DNA from: a virus
IMG/VR virus record: IMGVR_UViG_3300042988_001121
Location: 62,001-126,000 of that record
Direction: 5' to 3' (one strand)
Length of the DNA: 64,000 nucleotides
Both the position numbers and the translations under genes were made by a program. Shown here in pieces: positions 1 to 9,231 of the stretch. Numbering within the stretch: position 1 is the first letter of the stretch; every line of letters starts with the position of its first letter. The notes beneath the pieces were generated by a model. That model worked only from the letters and a program-made list of their open reading frames with translations. It was not told the DNA's origin and did not search any database.

Positions 1-748
1 CGCAGACATTCTGTTCATCAATGCTAGTCTTGAGGGAAACATGGATACTTTGCGAACAAAGATTTCGCAGTTTGTTAGTACAGTTTCTTTCACGGACTCC
101 AAGAAGGTTGTGTTATTGGACGAGTGTGATTATCTGTCAACCTCTGGTGTGATGCCAGCTTTGCGCGGATTTCTTGATACATTTAGTGACAACGCTATTT
201 TCATCTTTACTTGTAACTATCCGAATCGTCTGATTGACCCTCTGTTGTCTCGCTTGACTCGCGTAGATTTCAAATTCAGTAAAGAAGAAACTCAACCTGC
301 CTGTGTTGGTATGTTGCGCCGTATTTGTCAGATTCTGGAAACAGAATCAGTTGAATATGACAAGAAAGCTGTTGCTTCTTTGGTAACAAGAAACTTTCCT
401 GATTTTCGCCGTACTCTTGTTGATCTTCAGCGTTATTCAGCCGGTGGTGTGATTGATAGTGGGATTCTTGCTACAATCGATGAAACCGGAATAGATACAC
501 TTGTGGATCACTTGCGTAACAAGAAATTCACTGAAGTGCGCCAGTGGATCGCAAATAACACAATGGATGCACAACACTTTTATCGGCTGTTCTATGATAA
601 GGTTTCACCATATCTGGTTCCGATGAGTGTTCCTCAGATGATTTTGTTGATCGCTGATTCTGAATTCAAGGCTTCTCATAGTGTTGACCCCGAGATTAAC
701 CAAGTTGCTTTCTGTATTCAGTTCATGCAAAGCTGTGCATTCAAATGA
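1..748 (+). CDS. 44: Sliding clamp loader large subunit, gp44-like (5' partial)
   Basis: AAA+ ATPase subunit that, with gp62, loads the ring-shaped sliding clamp onto primed DNA. The reading frame is open from base 2, so the N-terminus with Walker A lies outside the window; the first in-window ATG (41) is internal. Visible motifs are Walker B (VVLLDECD), sensor 1 (IFTCN) and the arginine-finger region (LLSRLTR), in the same spacing as T4 gp44, followed by the helical lid and collar domains. Its stop overlaps the gp62 start by 4 bases, as expected for co-translated partners. Identification is firm from motif order and the 44-62-regA-43 neighbourhood. Confidence 0.93.
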   Translation, partial: ADILFINASLEGNMDTLRTKISQFVSTVSFTDSKKVVLLDECDYLSTSGVMPALRGFLDTFSDNAIFIFTCNYPNRLIDPLLSRLTRVDFKFSKEETQPACVGMLRRICQILETESVEYDKKAVASLVTRNFPDFRRTLVDLQRYSAGGVIDSGILATIDETGIDTLVDHLRNKKFTEVRQWIANNTMDAQHFYRLFYDKVSPYLVPMSVPQMILLIADSEFKASHSVDPEINQVAFCIQFMQSCAFK

Positions 749-1158
749 GTAGCCCATTTGACTATATCAAGTCAGTGACTCAGACAAAGGAAGACCTGTT
801 CACGAATGACGAGATATTCAAGAAAGAATATAACGCATTTATTGTGAACCGAGGTCTTTCTAATTCAGAGACAACTGCTCTATTTGCTGATGCAATGAAT
901 CAACATCCTAATCTTGATCCATATCTTCAATATAAATTCTATTTGACCGGAATACCTAAAAGTAGAAATTATTCAAAATGGATTAAAAAAGAAGCGATAA
1001 ATAAAGATGAAAATGAATTACAATTTATCGCAGAACAATTAAATGTATCCATAAAAAGGGCTTTAATTCTCCATGACCTAATTGGGTCAGAAAAGATTAA
1101 AGAATTGATTGACCTGCGAGGTGGCAAGGCAATCAATAATGGAAAACAAAAAATTTGA
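745..1158 (+). CDS. 62: Clamp loader small subunit, gp62-like
   Basis: Small 137-residue protein between gp44 and RegA. It matches the phage clamp-loader A subunit family: the central stretch FYLTGIPKSRNYSKW corresponds to the conserved tryptophan-containing core of T4 gp62, although the protein is shorter than T4 gp62 (187 aa). It forms the 4:1 loader complex with gp44. The start ATG overlaps the gp44 stop (ATGA), giving translational coupling, and its 3' end overlaps the regA start by 20 nt. The call depends on both the family motif and gene order. Confidence 0.85.
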   Translation: MSSPFDYIKSVTQTKEDLFTNDEIFKKEYNAFIVNRGLSNSETTALFADAMNQHPNLDPYLQYKFYLTGIPKSRNYSKWIKKEAINKDENELQFIAEQLNVSIKRALILHDLIGSEKIKELIDLRGGKAINNGKQKI

Positions 1159-1546
1159 AGATATCGGAGTACCTGTTAAACTTGGTAAGCCAGATGATTT
1201 TAATATTCTGATCGAAACGCTGTCTCGTATCGGTATCGCATCAAAGAAGACAAAGACTCTTTATCAGAGTTGTCATCTTCTGCATAAGAGGGGTGAATAT
1301 AGAATCGTTCACTTCCTTGAAATGTTTGCTCTTGATGGAAAACCGACTTCTCTGACAGAAGATGATATTAAAAGAAGAAACACTATTGCCAAACTGATTG
1401 ATCAATGGAAATTGGCAACTGTATTGGACAAGACGCTGATTGAAACTGCGCCAGTTACTGATATCAAGATCGTTCCGTTCAAAGAGAAAAAAGAATGGAC
1501 ACTGATCAGTAAATACACATTGGGTACAAAGAAACGTACTCACTAG
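1139..1546 (+). CDS. regA: RegA translational repressor
   Basis: Translational repressor of early mRNAs that binds start-codon regions. The protein (135 aa; T4 RegA is 122) matches RegA along its whole length: KPDDFNILIETLSRIGIA, KTLYQSCHLLHKRGEYRIVHF and EKKEWTLISKYTLG align with T4. An upstream TTG at 1109 is in frame, but the ATG at 1139 puts methionine close to the conserved N-terminus and is preferred. It overlaps the end of gene 62, as in T4 where 44-62-regA are cotranscribed and coupled. Followed by a ~80-nt gap before hsp20. Confidence 0.92.
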   Translation: MENKKFEDIGVPVKLGKPDDFNILIETLSRIGIASKKTKTLYQSCHLLHKRGEYRIVHFLEMFALDGKPTSLTEDDIKRRNTIAKLIDQWKLATVLDKTLIETAPVTDIKIVPFKEKKEWTLISKYTLGTKKRTH

Positions 1547-1625
1547 AATTTGCTGCAATTGTGTAGCAAATACGATGATGCTTCGGGTCATCGGTTAATT
1601 TTAAACTTGCTTTATGGAGTTAAAA

Positions 1626-2060
1626 ATGTCAAAAATCAATTTCGCCACAGTTTTCCCTGATTATGTTGGTGGGCAACGCCTACTGGACAAGATCAATGAA
1701 TTCTATGATGATGCAAAGAAAGCCACTTCCTTTCCGCCATATAACATCATTGAATCCGATGATGGTATGAAGTACACAGTTGAATTGGCTGTTGCTGGCT
1801 ATAACAAGGATGAGTTACAGGTGAAGTATCAGGACAACAGTCTGATCATCACTGGTAACAAGGTGCAAACAACACTGTCGGTAACTGATACCGAAACTTA
1901 TTTGCATCGTGGTATCGCTTCACGCGACTTTACTCGAAAATTCTTGTTGGGCGATGATATCGTCATCGACTCGGTTAAGGTTGATAACGGGATTCTTACT
2001 GCAAAGATGACAAGAATCGTACCGGATGCTAAAAAACCACGTATAATCGATATCGCTTAA
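1626..2060 (+). CDS. hsp20: Small heat shock protein, Hsp20 family
   Basis: ATP-independent holdase chaperone of the alpha-crystallin (IbpA) family, common in cyanophage-type T4 relatives next to the replication genes. The alpha-crystallin core is visible from about residue 35: MKYTVELAVAGYNKDELQV, then NSLIITGNK, and the A-x-x-x-NGIL element (VDNGILTAKMTRI) near the C-terminus. The open frame begins at an ATG at 1614, but that ATG supplies part of the Shine-Dalgarno GGAG (1616-1619) sitting 6-7 nt before the ATG at 1626, so 1626 is chosen. Length 144 aa, normal for the family. Confidence 0.88.
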   Translation: MSKINFATVFPDYVGGQRLLDKINEFYDDAKKATSFPPYNIIESDDGMKYTVELAVAGYNKDELQVKYQDNSLIITGNKVQTTLSVTDTETYLHRGIASRDFTRKFLLGDDIVIDSVKVDNGILTAKMTRIVPDAKKPRIIDIA

Positions 2061-2094
2061 CTGAATATCCCAAATAAATAAAGATTTGGGGTTC

Positions 2095-2319
2095 ATGATG
2101 GCTAAGAAACAAGACAACCTTGCTGATTTTTTGACTTCACATCCAACTGAGTTGATTAACAACAGGTTTCTTGTGAAAGCGTCTGTACTCAATACGGGCG
2201 CTTTCAAACCGACCATAATGCTAGTGATTTATGATCTTATTGAACGTAACTTCAAACTTACGTACTATAATGATGTTGATCTTGCTAGCAACATGATCAA
2301 ACTTTTGAAACAAACCTGA
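2095..2319 (+). CDS. Small hypothetical protein
   Basis: A 74-residue protein of unknown function between hsp20 and dsbA. Two adjacent ATGs (2095, 2098) follow a G-rich segment (TTTGGGG) that could act as ribosome-binding site. The sequence has mixed alpha/beta character (VIYDLIERNFKLTYYNDVD) and no recognisable motif. Upstream at 2071-2080 is CAAATAAATA, which resembles a T4-type late promoter but may be chance. The tight position in the replication operon and coding-like composition support it as a gene. Confidence 0.6.
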   Translation: MMAKKQDNLADFLTSHPTELINNRFLVKASVLNTGAFKPTIMLVIYDLIERNFKLTYYNDVDLASNMIKLLKQT

Positions 2320-2332
2320 AAGAACCTTTATT

Positions 2333-2617
2333 ATGATGATCGAAACTTCTCAAGTAGTTATCCCTAGTGATCCAGCAACACAAAAACGCATTCGCGATGC
2401 ATGTGCCGAATTCTCTGCTTCCGCTACTCGTGTTGAGGGCGAGAAAGACTTTCAGAAAGAACTGATCAGTTCTCTGGCAGAAGACACCGATCTTCCTAAG
2501 AAATACCTTCGTAAGCTCTGTGCTGTGTATCACAAACAGAATCTGGCAGAGGTCGAGGGCGATGCAGAAACAATTTCTGAGATTTACAACAAAGTCTTTG
2601 GTGACGATGCCTCTTAA
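2333..2617 (+). CDS. dsbA: DsbA-like double-stranded DNA-binding protein
   Basis: A 94-residue acidic/helical protein whose C-terminal half aligns with T4 DsbA, the dsDNA-binding protein associated with late promoter regions: RKLCAVYHKQNLAEV followed by ISEIYNKVFGDD corresponds to the T4 segment ending in ELYDTVF. In T4 DsbA modulates late transcription; the same role here is inference. Two tandem ATGs at 2333 and 2336 are preceded by GAAAG. The stop codon opens a ~100-bp repeated module that separates this gene from gene 43. Confidence 0.75.
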   Translation: MMIETSQVVIPSDPATQKRIRDACAEFSASATRVEGEKDFQKELISSLAEDTDLPKKYLRKLCAVYHKQNLAEVEGDAETISEIYNKVFGDDAS

Positions 2618-2712
2618 ACGCATTTAAACCAGTTTTGTGCCGTTTTCTGGACAAGTTGATACCAACACATAGGTAACAGCTAAAAACGGCTCTAATCGCT
2701 TTATAATCAATT
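2615..2712 (+). repeat. Regulatory module copy D, upstream of DNA polymerase
   Basis: One of four copies of a ~100-bp non-coding module. It carries CGCATTTAAAC (2619-2629), the core GTTGATACCAAC (2655-2666), AAAAACGGCTCTAATCG and a TATAAT hexamer (2702-2707), 44 bp upstream of the gene 43 start. The other copies are at 30713-30810, 41121-41215 and 50183-50283, all in the same orientation relative to the gene they precede. A middle-type promoter or a replication/repressor site are both possible; nothing in the sequence decides. Confidence 0.6.
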
Positions 2713-2750
2713 CGCTGTGCTTCAACTATCAGCACGGAAATGCGGAATCA

Positions 2751-5219
2751 ATGACCAATCTCTGTTATACCTTCGTTGGAAGGAAATCCAACAAAATACT
2801 TTTCCGTGGCTACAAAGACGGAAAACGAATCCAATCCGGCGAAATCGCATACAAACCTTCGCTATACACGCCACTTGAATCTGGCGCTCAATCGGATTAT
2901 CAGACCATCTATGGTGAACCTCTGAAGAAGATCGAGTTTTCTTCTATTCGTGATGCCAACAACTTTATCCGTGACTATAAAGATGTTTTCCGTATTCATG
3001 GCAACACTCAATTTGAATATGATTTTCTTCATTCCAATTTTCCTGATACGATCAATGCATCAATTGAGGATATCAATGTAGTCTCTGTTGACATAGAAAC
3101 GAAGGTCACTGACGGAGAGTTTCCGAATCCAGAATTGGCAAAAGAAGAAATCACTGTCATCACCATCATTGACCGTAAGACAAAGAAAGTTACCGCCCTC
3201 GGCACACTTGCTGCTAGCCACGATGGGTACACTAGGTACGCTACTGAATCTGAAATGCTTTTGGCATTCATTGACCACATTCGTGTCTCTGACCCAGATA
3301 TCATTACTGGCTGGAACGTAGATTACTTTGACTTCGCTTATCTCTGTACTCGAATCAATAATGTTCTTGGTGAGTCTGCAATGGAAAGACTTTCCCCATT
3401 CGGTGAGGTCAGAAAAAAAATTGATGTGATCAATGAACGTGAACAGATGCGGTTTGAGATTGTTGGTCGAACTATCTTGGATATGATGGACTTGTATAAG
3501 AAGTTTCGTCTTATCACCCGCGCCTCATATAAATTGGATTACATTGCTGAGATTGAATTGGGTGAGAATAAAGTCTCGAACCCATATGGCTCTTTCCGTG
3601 AGTTCTATGAGAAAGACCCTCAATTGTTTCTTCAGTACAACATTCATGATGCAATGCTTGTTGATCGACTGGAAACAAAACTTGGGTTCGTTTATCTGTC
3701 CGTGGTTCTTGCTTACTTGACCAAATGTAATTTTGCTGATGTTTTCTCGCCGGTTAAGATGTGGGAAAACTACATCACTTCTATTCTGAAGAATGAGAAT
3801 ACATTTGTTGCACGTAAATCCATGAGCAATTCCGGGTTTACTCCAATTGAGGGCGGCTATGTTAAGCAGCCTGTTCCCGGTATATATGAGTGGTTGGTTT
3901 CTCTTGACTTTGGTAGCCTTTACCCAAGTATCATTATGGCGCTCAATATGTCGCCAGAGACATTGATTGATTATGATCCTGAATTTACGGTTGATGAATT
4001 TCTTGCCGGGAAATATGTCGCCGACTCGGATAAATGTCTTGCTGTCAATGGAACGACATATCGAAAAGATAAATTGGGTGTTGTGCCTCGCCTCACGAAA
4101 GTCGTGTTCGATCTTCGTAAGAGCGCCAAGAAAGAAATGCTTTCTAATAAAAGGATGTATGAAGAAACTCACGACATAAAATATAAAGCAGAAGCTGATC
4201 GTTTAAATGTTTTGCAGCAATCTGCAAAAGTTTTGGGCAACGCATTATATGGTTCGCTTTCCAACGAGTATTTTATGTTCTTTGATACTCGAATCGCGGA
4301 AGGTGTTACGAAGACAGGGCAATATCTGATTCGCAAATCAGGTAAAGAATTGTCTGATTATGTCAATAAACTTGTTGGAACAGATAGCGTTGACTATAAT
4401 GTTTACTCTGATACCGACTCGTGTTACATTGTCTGTAATTCTCTGGTGGAAAAATACCTTTCCAGTATTACGGATGAACAAAAGATTGTCGATGCACTAG
4501 ATAAGATCGTTAAGAATAAACTTCAGGTCTGTGTTGATGCTGCTATTGAAGATGCAGCCAAGACAATGAATGTTTATGAAAATGTTCTGACAATCAAACG
4601 AGAAGCCATTTCATCATCTGCTGTATGGGTTGCCAAGAAAAGATATGCGCAGCGTGTGCTTGACAATGAAGACGTGCGATATTCTGAGCCTGAATATAAG
4701 GTTACTGGTATTGAAACTAATCGCAGTAGTACGCCTGACTTGGTACGAGGTTGGTTGATGGATGCAATCAAGATCATGCTAGACACCAATGATGTTGAAC
4801 AGGTGAAGTCTTTTGTTGATAAATGTCGCACTGAGTTCACGAAAAAGCGAGTAGAGGAAATATCTTTCCCTCGTGGAGTCAATAATCTCGCTAAGTGGCA
4901 AGGATATCCTAGTGGAACCCCTATTGCGGTTCGTGCTGCTATGCTGCACAATGATATGGTCAAAAAGAAAAATCTTACTGGTAAGGTAAGAGAGATTTCT
5001 GAGGGCGATAAGATCAAGTACACTTATCTGATCGAACCGAATCCATTGAGGGCAAATGTTATTGGTTTTGTTGACGAGTTGCCACAGGAGTTTGGTCTGC
5101 ATCGTTATGTGGATTACGACAAGCAGTTCGACAAAGCGTTCTTTGGTCCATTGAAGAACATTACCGACGCGGCGTCTTGGAAATTGGTTGAGGAAGCTGT
5201 GTTAGAAGGATTTTTTTAA
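2751..5219 (+). CDS. 43: DNA polymerase gp43, family B
   Basis: Replicative DNA polymerase with 3'-5' proofreading exonuclease, 822 aa (T4: 898). Exonuclease motifs are Exo I VDIET (about residue 113), Exo II GWNVDYFDF and Exo III YNIHDAMLVD. Polymerase motif A is LDFGSLYPS (about 385), motif B KVLGNALYG (about 493) and motif C YSDTDS (about 551), with catalytic aspartates present. It is a single uninterrupted frame, with no intron or intein. It is preceded by regulatory module D rather than being coupled to dsbA, suggesting its own control, as for T4 gene 43. Confidence 0.97.
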   Translation: MTNLCYTFVGRKSNKILFRGYKDGKRIQSGEIAYKPSLYTPLESGAQSDYQTIYGEPLKKIEFSSIRDANNFIRDYKDVFRIHGNTQFEYDFLHSNFPDTINASIEDINVVSVDIETKVTDGEFPNPELAKEEITVITIIDRKTKKVTALGTLAASHDGYTRYATESEMLLAFIDHIRVSDPDIITGWNVDYFDFAYLCTRINNVLGESAMERLSPFGEVRKKIDVINEREQMRFEIVGRTILDMMDLYKKFRLITRASYKLDYIAEIELGENKVSNPYGSFREFYEKDPQLFLQYNIHDAMLVDRLETKLGFVYLSVVLAYLTKCNFADVFSPVKMWENYITSILKNENTFVARKSMSNSGFTPIEGGYVKQPVPGIYEWLVSLDFGSLYPSIIMALNMSPETLIDYDPEFTVDEFLAGKYVADSDKCLAVNGTTYRKDKLGVVPRLTKVVFDLRKSAKKEMLSNKRMYEETHDIKYKAEADRLNVLQQSAKVLGNALYGSLSNEYFMFFDTRIAEGVTKTGQYLIRKSGKELSDYVNKLVGTDSVDYNVYSDTDSCYIVCNSLVEKYLSSITDEQKIVDALDKIVKNKLQVCVDAAIEDAAKTMNVYENVLTIKREAISSSAVWVAKKRYAQRVLDNEDVRYSEPEYKVTGIETNRSSTPDLVRGWLMDAIKIMLDTNDVEQVKSFVDKCRTEFTKKRVEEISFPRGVNNLAKWQGYPSGTPIAVRAAMLHNDMVKKKNLTGKVREISEGDKIKYTYLIEPNPLRANVIGFVDELPQEFGLHRYVDYDKQFDKAFFGPLKNITDAASWKLVEEAVLEGFF

Positions 5220-5229
5220 AAGGAAACTT

Positions 5230-6276
5230 ATGAGTAAATTATTGGATAAAATTTTGAAGGCATCATCTGTTAAGAATACATCTATTCTATCAGAATCAAT
5301 TCTTTTCACTGATCGTGATGTAATCACAACAGAGATTCCTATTATCAATGTTGCATATTCTGGTGAGTTGAATGGTGGTATTCCGGCGGGTGTTAATTTG
5401 TGGGCAGGACCATCGAAGTCATATAAAACACTTGGTACATTGATGTGTGTAAAGGCATATCTGAACAAATATGAAGATGGTGTTTGTATTTTATATGATT
5501 CCGAAGGTGGAGTTACTCCTGACTACCTGAAGAACATTGGTATTGACCCGGCTCGTGTTGTACACATCCCAATTGAACATATCGAAATGCTGAAGTTTGA
5601 TATGGTCAAACAGCTTAAAGAATTAGACCGCGACGACAAAGTTATCATGGTCATTGATTCCATTGGTAACACAGCATCGCTCAAGGAATTGGAAGACGCA
5701 CAGAACGAAAAGACTGTTGCTGATATGCAACGAGCAAAGAGCATCAAAGCTCTGTTTCGTATGATCACCCCTTCTCTGGTCGCAAAAGATATTCCTTGTA
5801 TGGTGGTGGCTCATACTTATGCTGAAATGACCTTGTATCCTCGACAGATCATTTCTGGTGGAACCGGATTGATCTATAGTGCTAACTCGGCTTTCATTCT
5901 GTCTAAGTCACAGGAAAAGGACGGTGATGAAATCGTTGGCTGGAATTTCACCATTAACATCGAGAAATCAAGATTCGTCAAAGAGAAATCTAAACTTATC
6001 TTCACAGTGAAGTATGATGGTGGTATTGATAAGTATTCAGGTATTCTTGATCTTGCAATGGAATTTGGTTTTGTGGTTAAACCGAAAAATGGTTGGTATC
6101 AGTTAGTTGATATGGATACCGGAGAGATGGTTGGTAAGATGTATCGCGCCGCCGAAACGGGGTGCGATGAATTCTTGGGTAAAGTGCTCACACACCCCAA
6201 ATTCGCACAGGAAGTGAAGAAGAAATATTCTCTTGCTGCACCAAAACCTGTTACAATCGAAGATTCAGACGAATAA
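5230..6276 (+). CDS. uvsX: UvsX RecA-like recombinase
   Basis: Strand-exchange protein for recombination-dependent replication and repair. 348 aa. Walker A is GPSKSYKT (about residue 60; T4 has GPSKSFKS), the Walker B strand is VIMVIDSIGN, and the DNA-binding loop region includes PRQIISGGTG. C-terminal DNA-binding part is complete and ends acidic (EDSDE). Starts 11 bases after gene 43 with AGGA upstream, so it is probably in the same transcript. Confidence 0.96.
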   Translation: MSKLLDKILKASSVKNTSILSESILFTDRDVITTEIPIINVAYSGELNGGIPAGVNLWAGPSKSYKTLGTLMCVKAYLNKYEDGVCILYDSEGGVTPDYLKNIGIDPARVVHIPIEHIEMLKFDMVKQLKELDRDDKVIMVIDSIGNTASLKELEDAQNEKTVADMQRAKSIKALFRMITPSLVAKDIPCMVVAHTYAEMTLYPRQIISGGTGLIYSANSAFILSKSQEKDGDEIVGWNFTINIEKSRFVKEKSKLIFTVKYDGGIDKYSGILDLAMEFGFVVKPKNGWYQLVDMDTGEMVGKMYRAAETGCDEFLGKVLTHPKFAQEVKKKYSLAAPKPVTIEDSDE

Positions 6277-6316
6277 ACAAACTAGATCGCTAAAACGCGA
6301 CAACAACTAAAACACG

Positions 6317-7708
6317 ATGCGAACAGAATCCCTTATCTTCAGTCAACTACTCAGCAATGAAACCTATACCAGAAAAGTTACACCGCATCTGAAAGAAGAC
6401 TACTTCCAGACACAGGAAGATAAGGTTTTCTATAAAATCTTTCATCGTTTCTTTACGAAACACAATGCCATTCCTAGTAAACAGGCGATGGCAGTTGAGA
6501 TAGACAATCTTCGTAGCAACGCTGATCTTCATAAAAGTATTTTAAACGTACTGAATGAAACCAGTGAATTCACGGAGTCAATGGAATATCTCGTTGATAC
6601 AACAGAAAAGTATTGCAAAGAACGGGCGCTCTTTAATGCACTAAAAGAATCTGTGATGATCGTTGATGGTCAGAGTAAAATGACACCAGAAGCGATACCA
6701 ACAATTCTTCAACAGGCTCTCTCGGTTTGCTTTAATACAGAAATCGGTCACGATTACATTGATGATGCTGAGTCTCGGTATGATTATTATCATTCATCTG
6801 AATTTAGAATCCCGATGGGGTTGAAAACTTTTGATGATGCGACTAAGGGTGGTATACCAAGAAAGACGCTGAATGTATTGCTGGCTCCGCCTCATGGTGG
6901 TAAGTCTCTTGTTATGGTAAACATGGCAGCAGGTGCATTGGCAGCAGGATTCAATGTTCTGTATATCACGATGGAAATGGCAGAAGAAGAAATCGGCAAG
7001 CGGTTCGATGTGAATCGTTTTAATGTTGATTTTGATACCCTCGAAACTTTACCAAAACAATTGTTCATGAACAAGATCACGGGTATCATGAATTCTAGTC
7101 AAGGTAAGTTGAAGATTCAAGAATACCCAACTGGCGGGGCGCATGCAGGACATTTTAAAAGTCTTATTCAGGAATTAAAACAGAAACAAAACTGGACACC
7201 TGATCTGATTGTTGTTGATTACATGGGTATCTGTTCAAGTGAGCGTTATAAGGCTTCCTCTGGCGCAAATTCTTATACAATCATGAAATCTGTTGGAGAA
7301 GAATTAAGGTCACTTGCAATTGAAACCAATACAGCGATCATTACTGCGGTACAAACAAATCGTAGCGGTGTTGGTAACAGTGATGTTGATATGACTTCAA
7401 CAAGTGAATCTTTGGGTATCCCTGCGATTGCTGACTTGTTTTGGGCTATCATCAATACAGATGAATTGAAAGACCTTCGACAACTCATGTTTAAGCAGTT
7501 GAAGAATCGATATAAAAGTCTCGATGATCCAGAAAGATTTGTGGTTGGTGTGGATACATCAAGAATGAAGTTACATGATCTTGAAAACGCTGTTGCACAA
7601 AAGCCAGCAAAGAAAGGTTCTAAATTAAATACTAACGAAAATCTTAATGTGGATATGTTACACACAATTCCACAATCAAAGGCATCGTTTGACGAATTTA
7701 ATTTTTAA
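6317..7708 (+). CDS. 41: Replicative DNA helicase gp41, DnaB-like
   Basis: Hexameric 5'-3' helicase of the replisome, 463 aa, same length class as T4 gp41. The RecA-like core shows Walker A APPHGGKS (about residue 190), Walker B LIVVDYMGI and the H4-type segment TAVQTNRSG. The N-terminal helical domain precedes it. The Shine-Dalgarno before ATG 6317 is weak, so translation may depend on upstream readthrough from uvsX. The C-terminal tail is basic, then variable. Confidence 0.95.
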   Translation: MRTESLIFSQLLSNETYTRKVTPHLKEDYFQTQEDKVFYKIFHRFFTKHNAIPSKQAMAVEIDNLRSNADLHKSILNVLNETSEFTESMEYLVDTTEKYCKERALFNALKESVMIVDGQSKMTPEAIPTILQQALSVCFNTEIGHDYIDDAESRYDYYHSSEFRIPMGLKTFDDATKGGIPRKTLNVLLAPPHGGKSLVMVNMAAGALAAGFNVLYITMEMAEEEIGKRFDVNRFNVDFDTLETLPKQLFMNKITGIMNSSQGKLKIQEYPTGGAHAGHFKSLIQELKQKQNWTPDLIVVDYMGICSSERYKASSGANSYTIMKSVGEELRSLAIETNTAIITAVQTNRSGVGNSDVDMTSTSESLGIPAIADLFWAIINTDELKDLRQLMFKQLKNRYKSLDDPERFVVGVDTSRMKLHDLENAVAQKPAKKGSKLNTNENLNVDMLHTIPQSKASFDEFNF

Positions 7709-7710
7709 TC

Positions 7711-8130
7711 ATGCAAATTGCATTTTATAAAGCCAATCGTGGGAATCTTCTGGATAAGCTGATTGGCGTCTTCACGTTTGGAAAATATTCTCACTGTGAA
7801 TTGATACTTGACGATGGTCTATGGGCAACCAGTTCTCCGCGTGACGGTGGCGTAGTGATGCGGTATTTAGAACCATCTGATAAATGGGACATATTTGATC
7901 TATATGTACCTTATGATGTTAATACCGATCTGGTTAAAAAGTGGTTTGATGCGAATGATGGCGATGCGTATGATTATCTTGGTGCATTTGGGAGTGCATT
8001 TGGTCTTGATCTAGTTTCTACTCAGAAAAAATATTGTAGTCAGACATGCGCAATTATTCTTGGAATAGATTCGACCATATCGCCGTCATCACTTTACAGA
8101 AAACTTAAAAAGATCGGATATATCAGGTGA
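7711..8130 (+). CDS. Permuted papain-like (NlpC/P60-type) cysteine hydrolase
   Basis: 139 aa. The order of catalytic-type residues, His first (KYSHCELIL, His28) and Cys later (KKYCSQ, about residue 109), is the signature of circularly permuted papain-fold enzymes of the NlpC/P60 superclan (YiiX/LRAT type). Such proteins cleave amide or thioester bonds; the substrate here is unknown. It begins 3 bases after gene 41 and overlaps the next gene by 4 bases. I infer a role in virion or lysis chemistry from its position at the start of the structural block, but this is not shown. Confidence 0.6.
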   Translation: MQIAFYKANRGNLLDKLIGVFTFGKYSHCELILDDGLWATSSPRDGGVVMRYLEPSDKWDIFDLYVPYDVNTDLVKKWFDANDGDAYDYLGAFGSAFGLDLVSTQKKYCSQTCAIILGIDSTISPSSLYRKLKKIGYIR

Positions 8131-8939
8131 CTGGATTAAACGACTTCGCTGAACTGATTCGCAAGGCGAACGAAGAAAAAAGACTCAGAGAAGCGGCTGA
8201 GATAGAAAGAAAGAAGACAGAGGTTGCTCCACTTCTGTCAGAACTTTTCGGTGCAGTTGCGAAAGCAAAGGAAGAAAAACAAGAGATTGCTCTGACAGAG
8301 GCTCCTTTATTGGATGAACTCCGAACTGCTCTTGCTGATCCAGAGTCGATTAAGCTAAAGAAGGAAGAAACTAAACAGCAGATTGTTGCGCTGGTTCAGC
8401 AAGTCGAAGAAAAGGCTAACTCAATTTCAGAGATTGATATTGACAAAAAGCTGTCTGAACTCGATGAAAAGTTTCTTTCTCTGTATAAGAAGCTATCCAA
8501 TGAGTTTGAAGTGCTCAAGAAGGTGCTTAATAGCGTTTCTAAGCCGACTTCTACAACCCCGATGTGGGGTAGTACCTCTGGTAGCGGAGAAGTCCGTATA
8601 ACGCGAATGGATGACTTTCAGAACGAGAATCTTGTTAATGGCGCTGCATTGGTGTGGGACTCGGTTCTCAAGAAATTTAAACCTGTTGTGTTAAATACGA
8701 CAGGACAAACACAACAAATTACAGACGAAGAAATGCCATTCTCGAAACGAGTAGACTTTATTACTGATGACGTTCTTTATCGCGGAGAGGCAGTTGTTGG
8801 TGCATCGGAATCTGCGCCTTTGTGGAGAATACGACAGATCACCATTGGTGCCGACAATGACGTAACAGAACTGTGGGCATCTGGTAGTTCTGACTACAAT
8901 AAAGTGTGGGCAAATCGAGCGAATTATACTTACTCATAA
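8127..8939 (+). CDS. Virion-type protein with N-terminal coiled coil
   Basis: 270 aa starting from GTG at 8127 inside the previous stop (GTGA overlap). Residues 1-140 are highly charged heptad-like sequence rich in E, K and L, predicting a long coiled coil. A Ser/Thr/Gly-rich hinge (about 140-155) leads to a compact C-terminal domain ending WASGSSDYNKVWANR. This C-terminal type recurs in tail-fibre or baseplate-attached proteins of marine T4-like phages. Structural role inferred from layout and context only. Confidence 0.6.
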   Translation: MTGLNDFAELIRKANEEKRLREAAEIERKKTEVAPLLSELFGAVAKAKEEKQEIALTEAPLLDELRTALADPESIKLKKEETKQQIVALVQQVEEKANSISEIDIDKKLSELDEKFLSLYKKLSNEFEVLKKVLNSVSKPTSTTPMWGSTSGSGEVRITRMDDFQNENLVNGAALVWDSVLKKFKPVVLNTTGQTQQITDEEMPFSKRVDFITDDVLYRGEAVVGASESAPLWRIRQITIGADNDVTELWASGSSDYNKVWANRANYTYS

Positions 8940-8940
8940 A

Positions 8941-9231
8941 ATGATCAAATTAGATTCAAACGTCATCATTTTTCACAAGAAGGGTATTCTTTTTGAGAAA
9001 TGGGAATTGACACCACAAACTTGCATAGAACTGGAGTCTCTGTTTAAGCAAATGAACAGTCGCAAAAGACCTGCCGGAGAATATACAATTTTCAACGGTG
9101 AAACAAAAATCATCTTTAACTCGATCACAAAGGCAGTTAATGTCTATATCTCGGGTCAACCAACTATTATGTTGAACAAAGCAGACACAGCAACTATTCG
9201 ACGCCTCATGAAAGAAATTAAAAATGTCTAA
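8941..9231 (+). CDS. Hypothetical 96-aa protein in structural operon
   Basis: Begins immediately after the preceding stop and overlaps the following gene by 8 bases, so it is certainly within a translated operon. Predicted mixed alpha/beta fold; the KIIFNSITKAVNVYISGQ part suggests beta hairpins. No recognised motif. Probably a minor virion or assembly component by association. Confidence 0.6.
   Translation: MIKLDSNVIIFHKKGILFEKWELTPQTCIELESLFKQMNSRKRPAGEYTIFNGETKIIFNSITKAVNVYISGQPTIMLNKADTATIRRLMKEIKNV

Noticed and set aside
3525-4172. 215-aa minus-strand open frame inside gene 43
   Set aside because: Antisense to conserved polymerase motifs; low-complexity shadow without translation signals.
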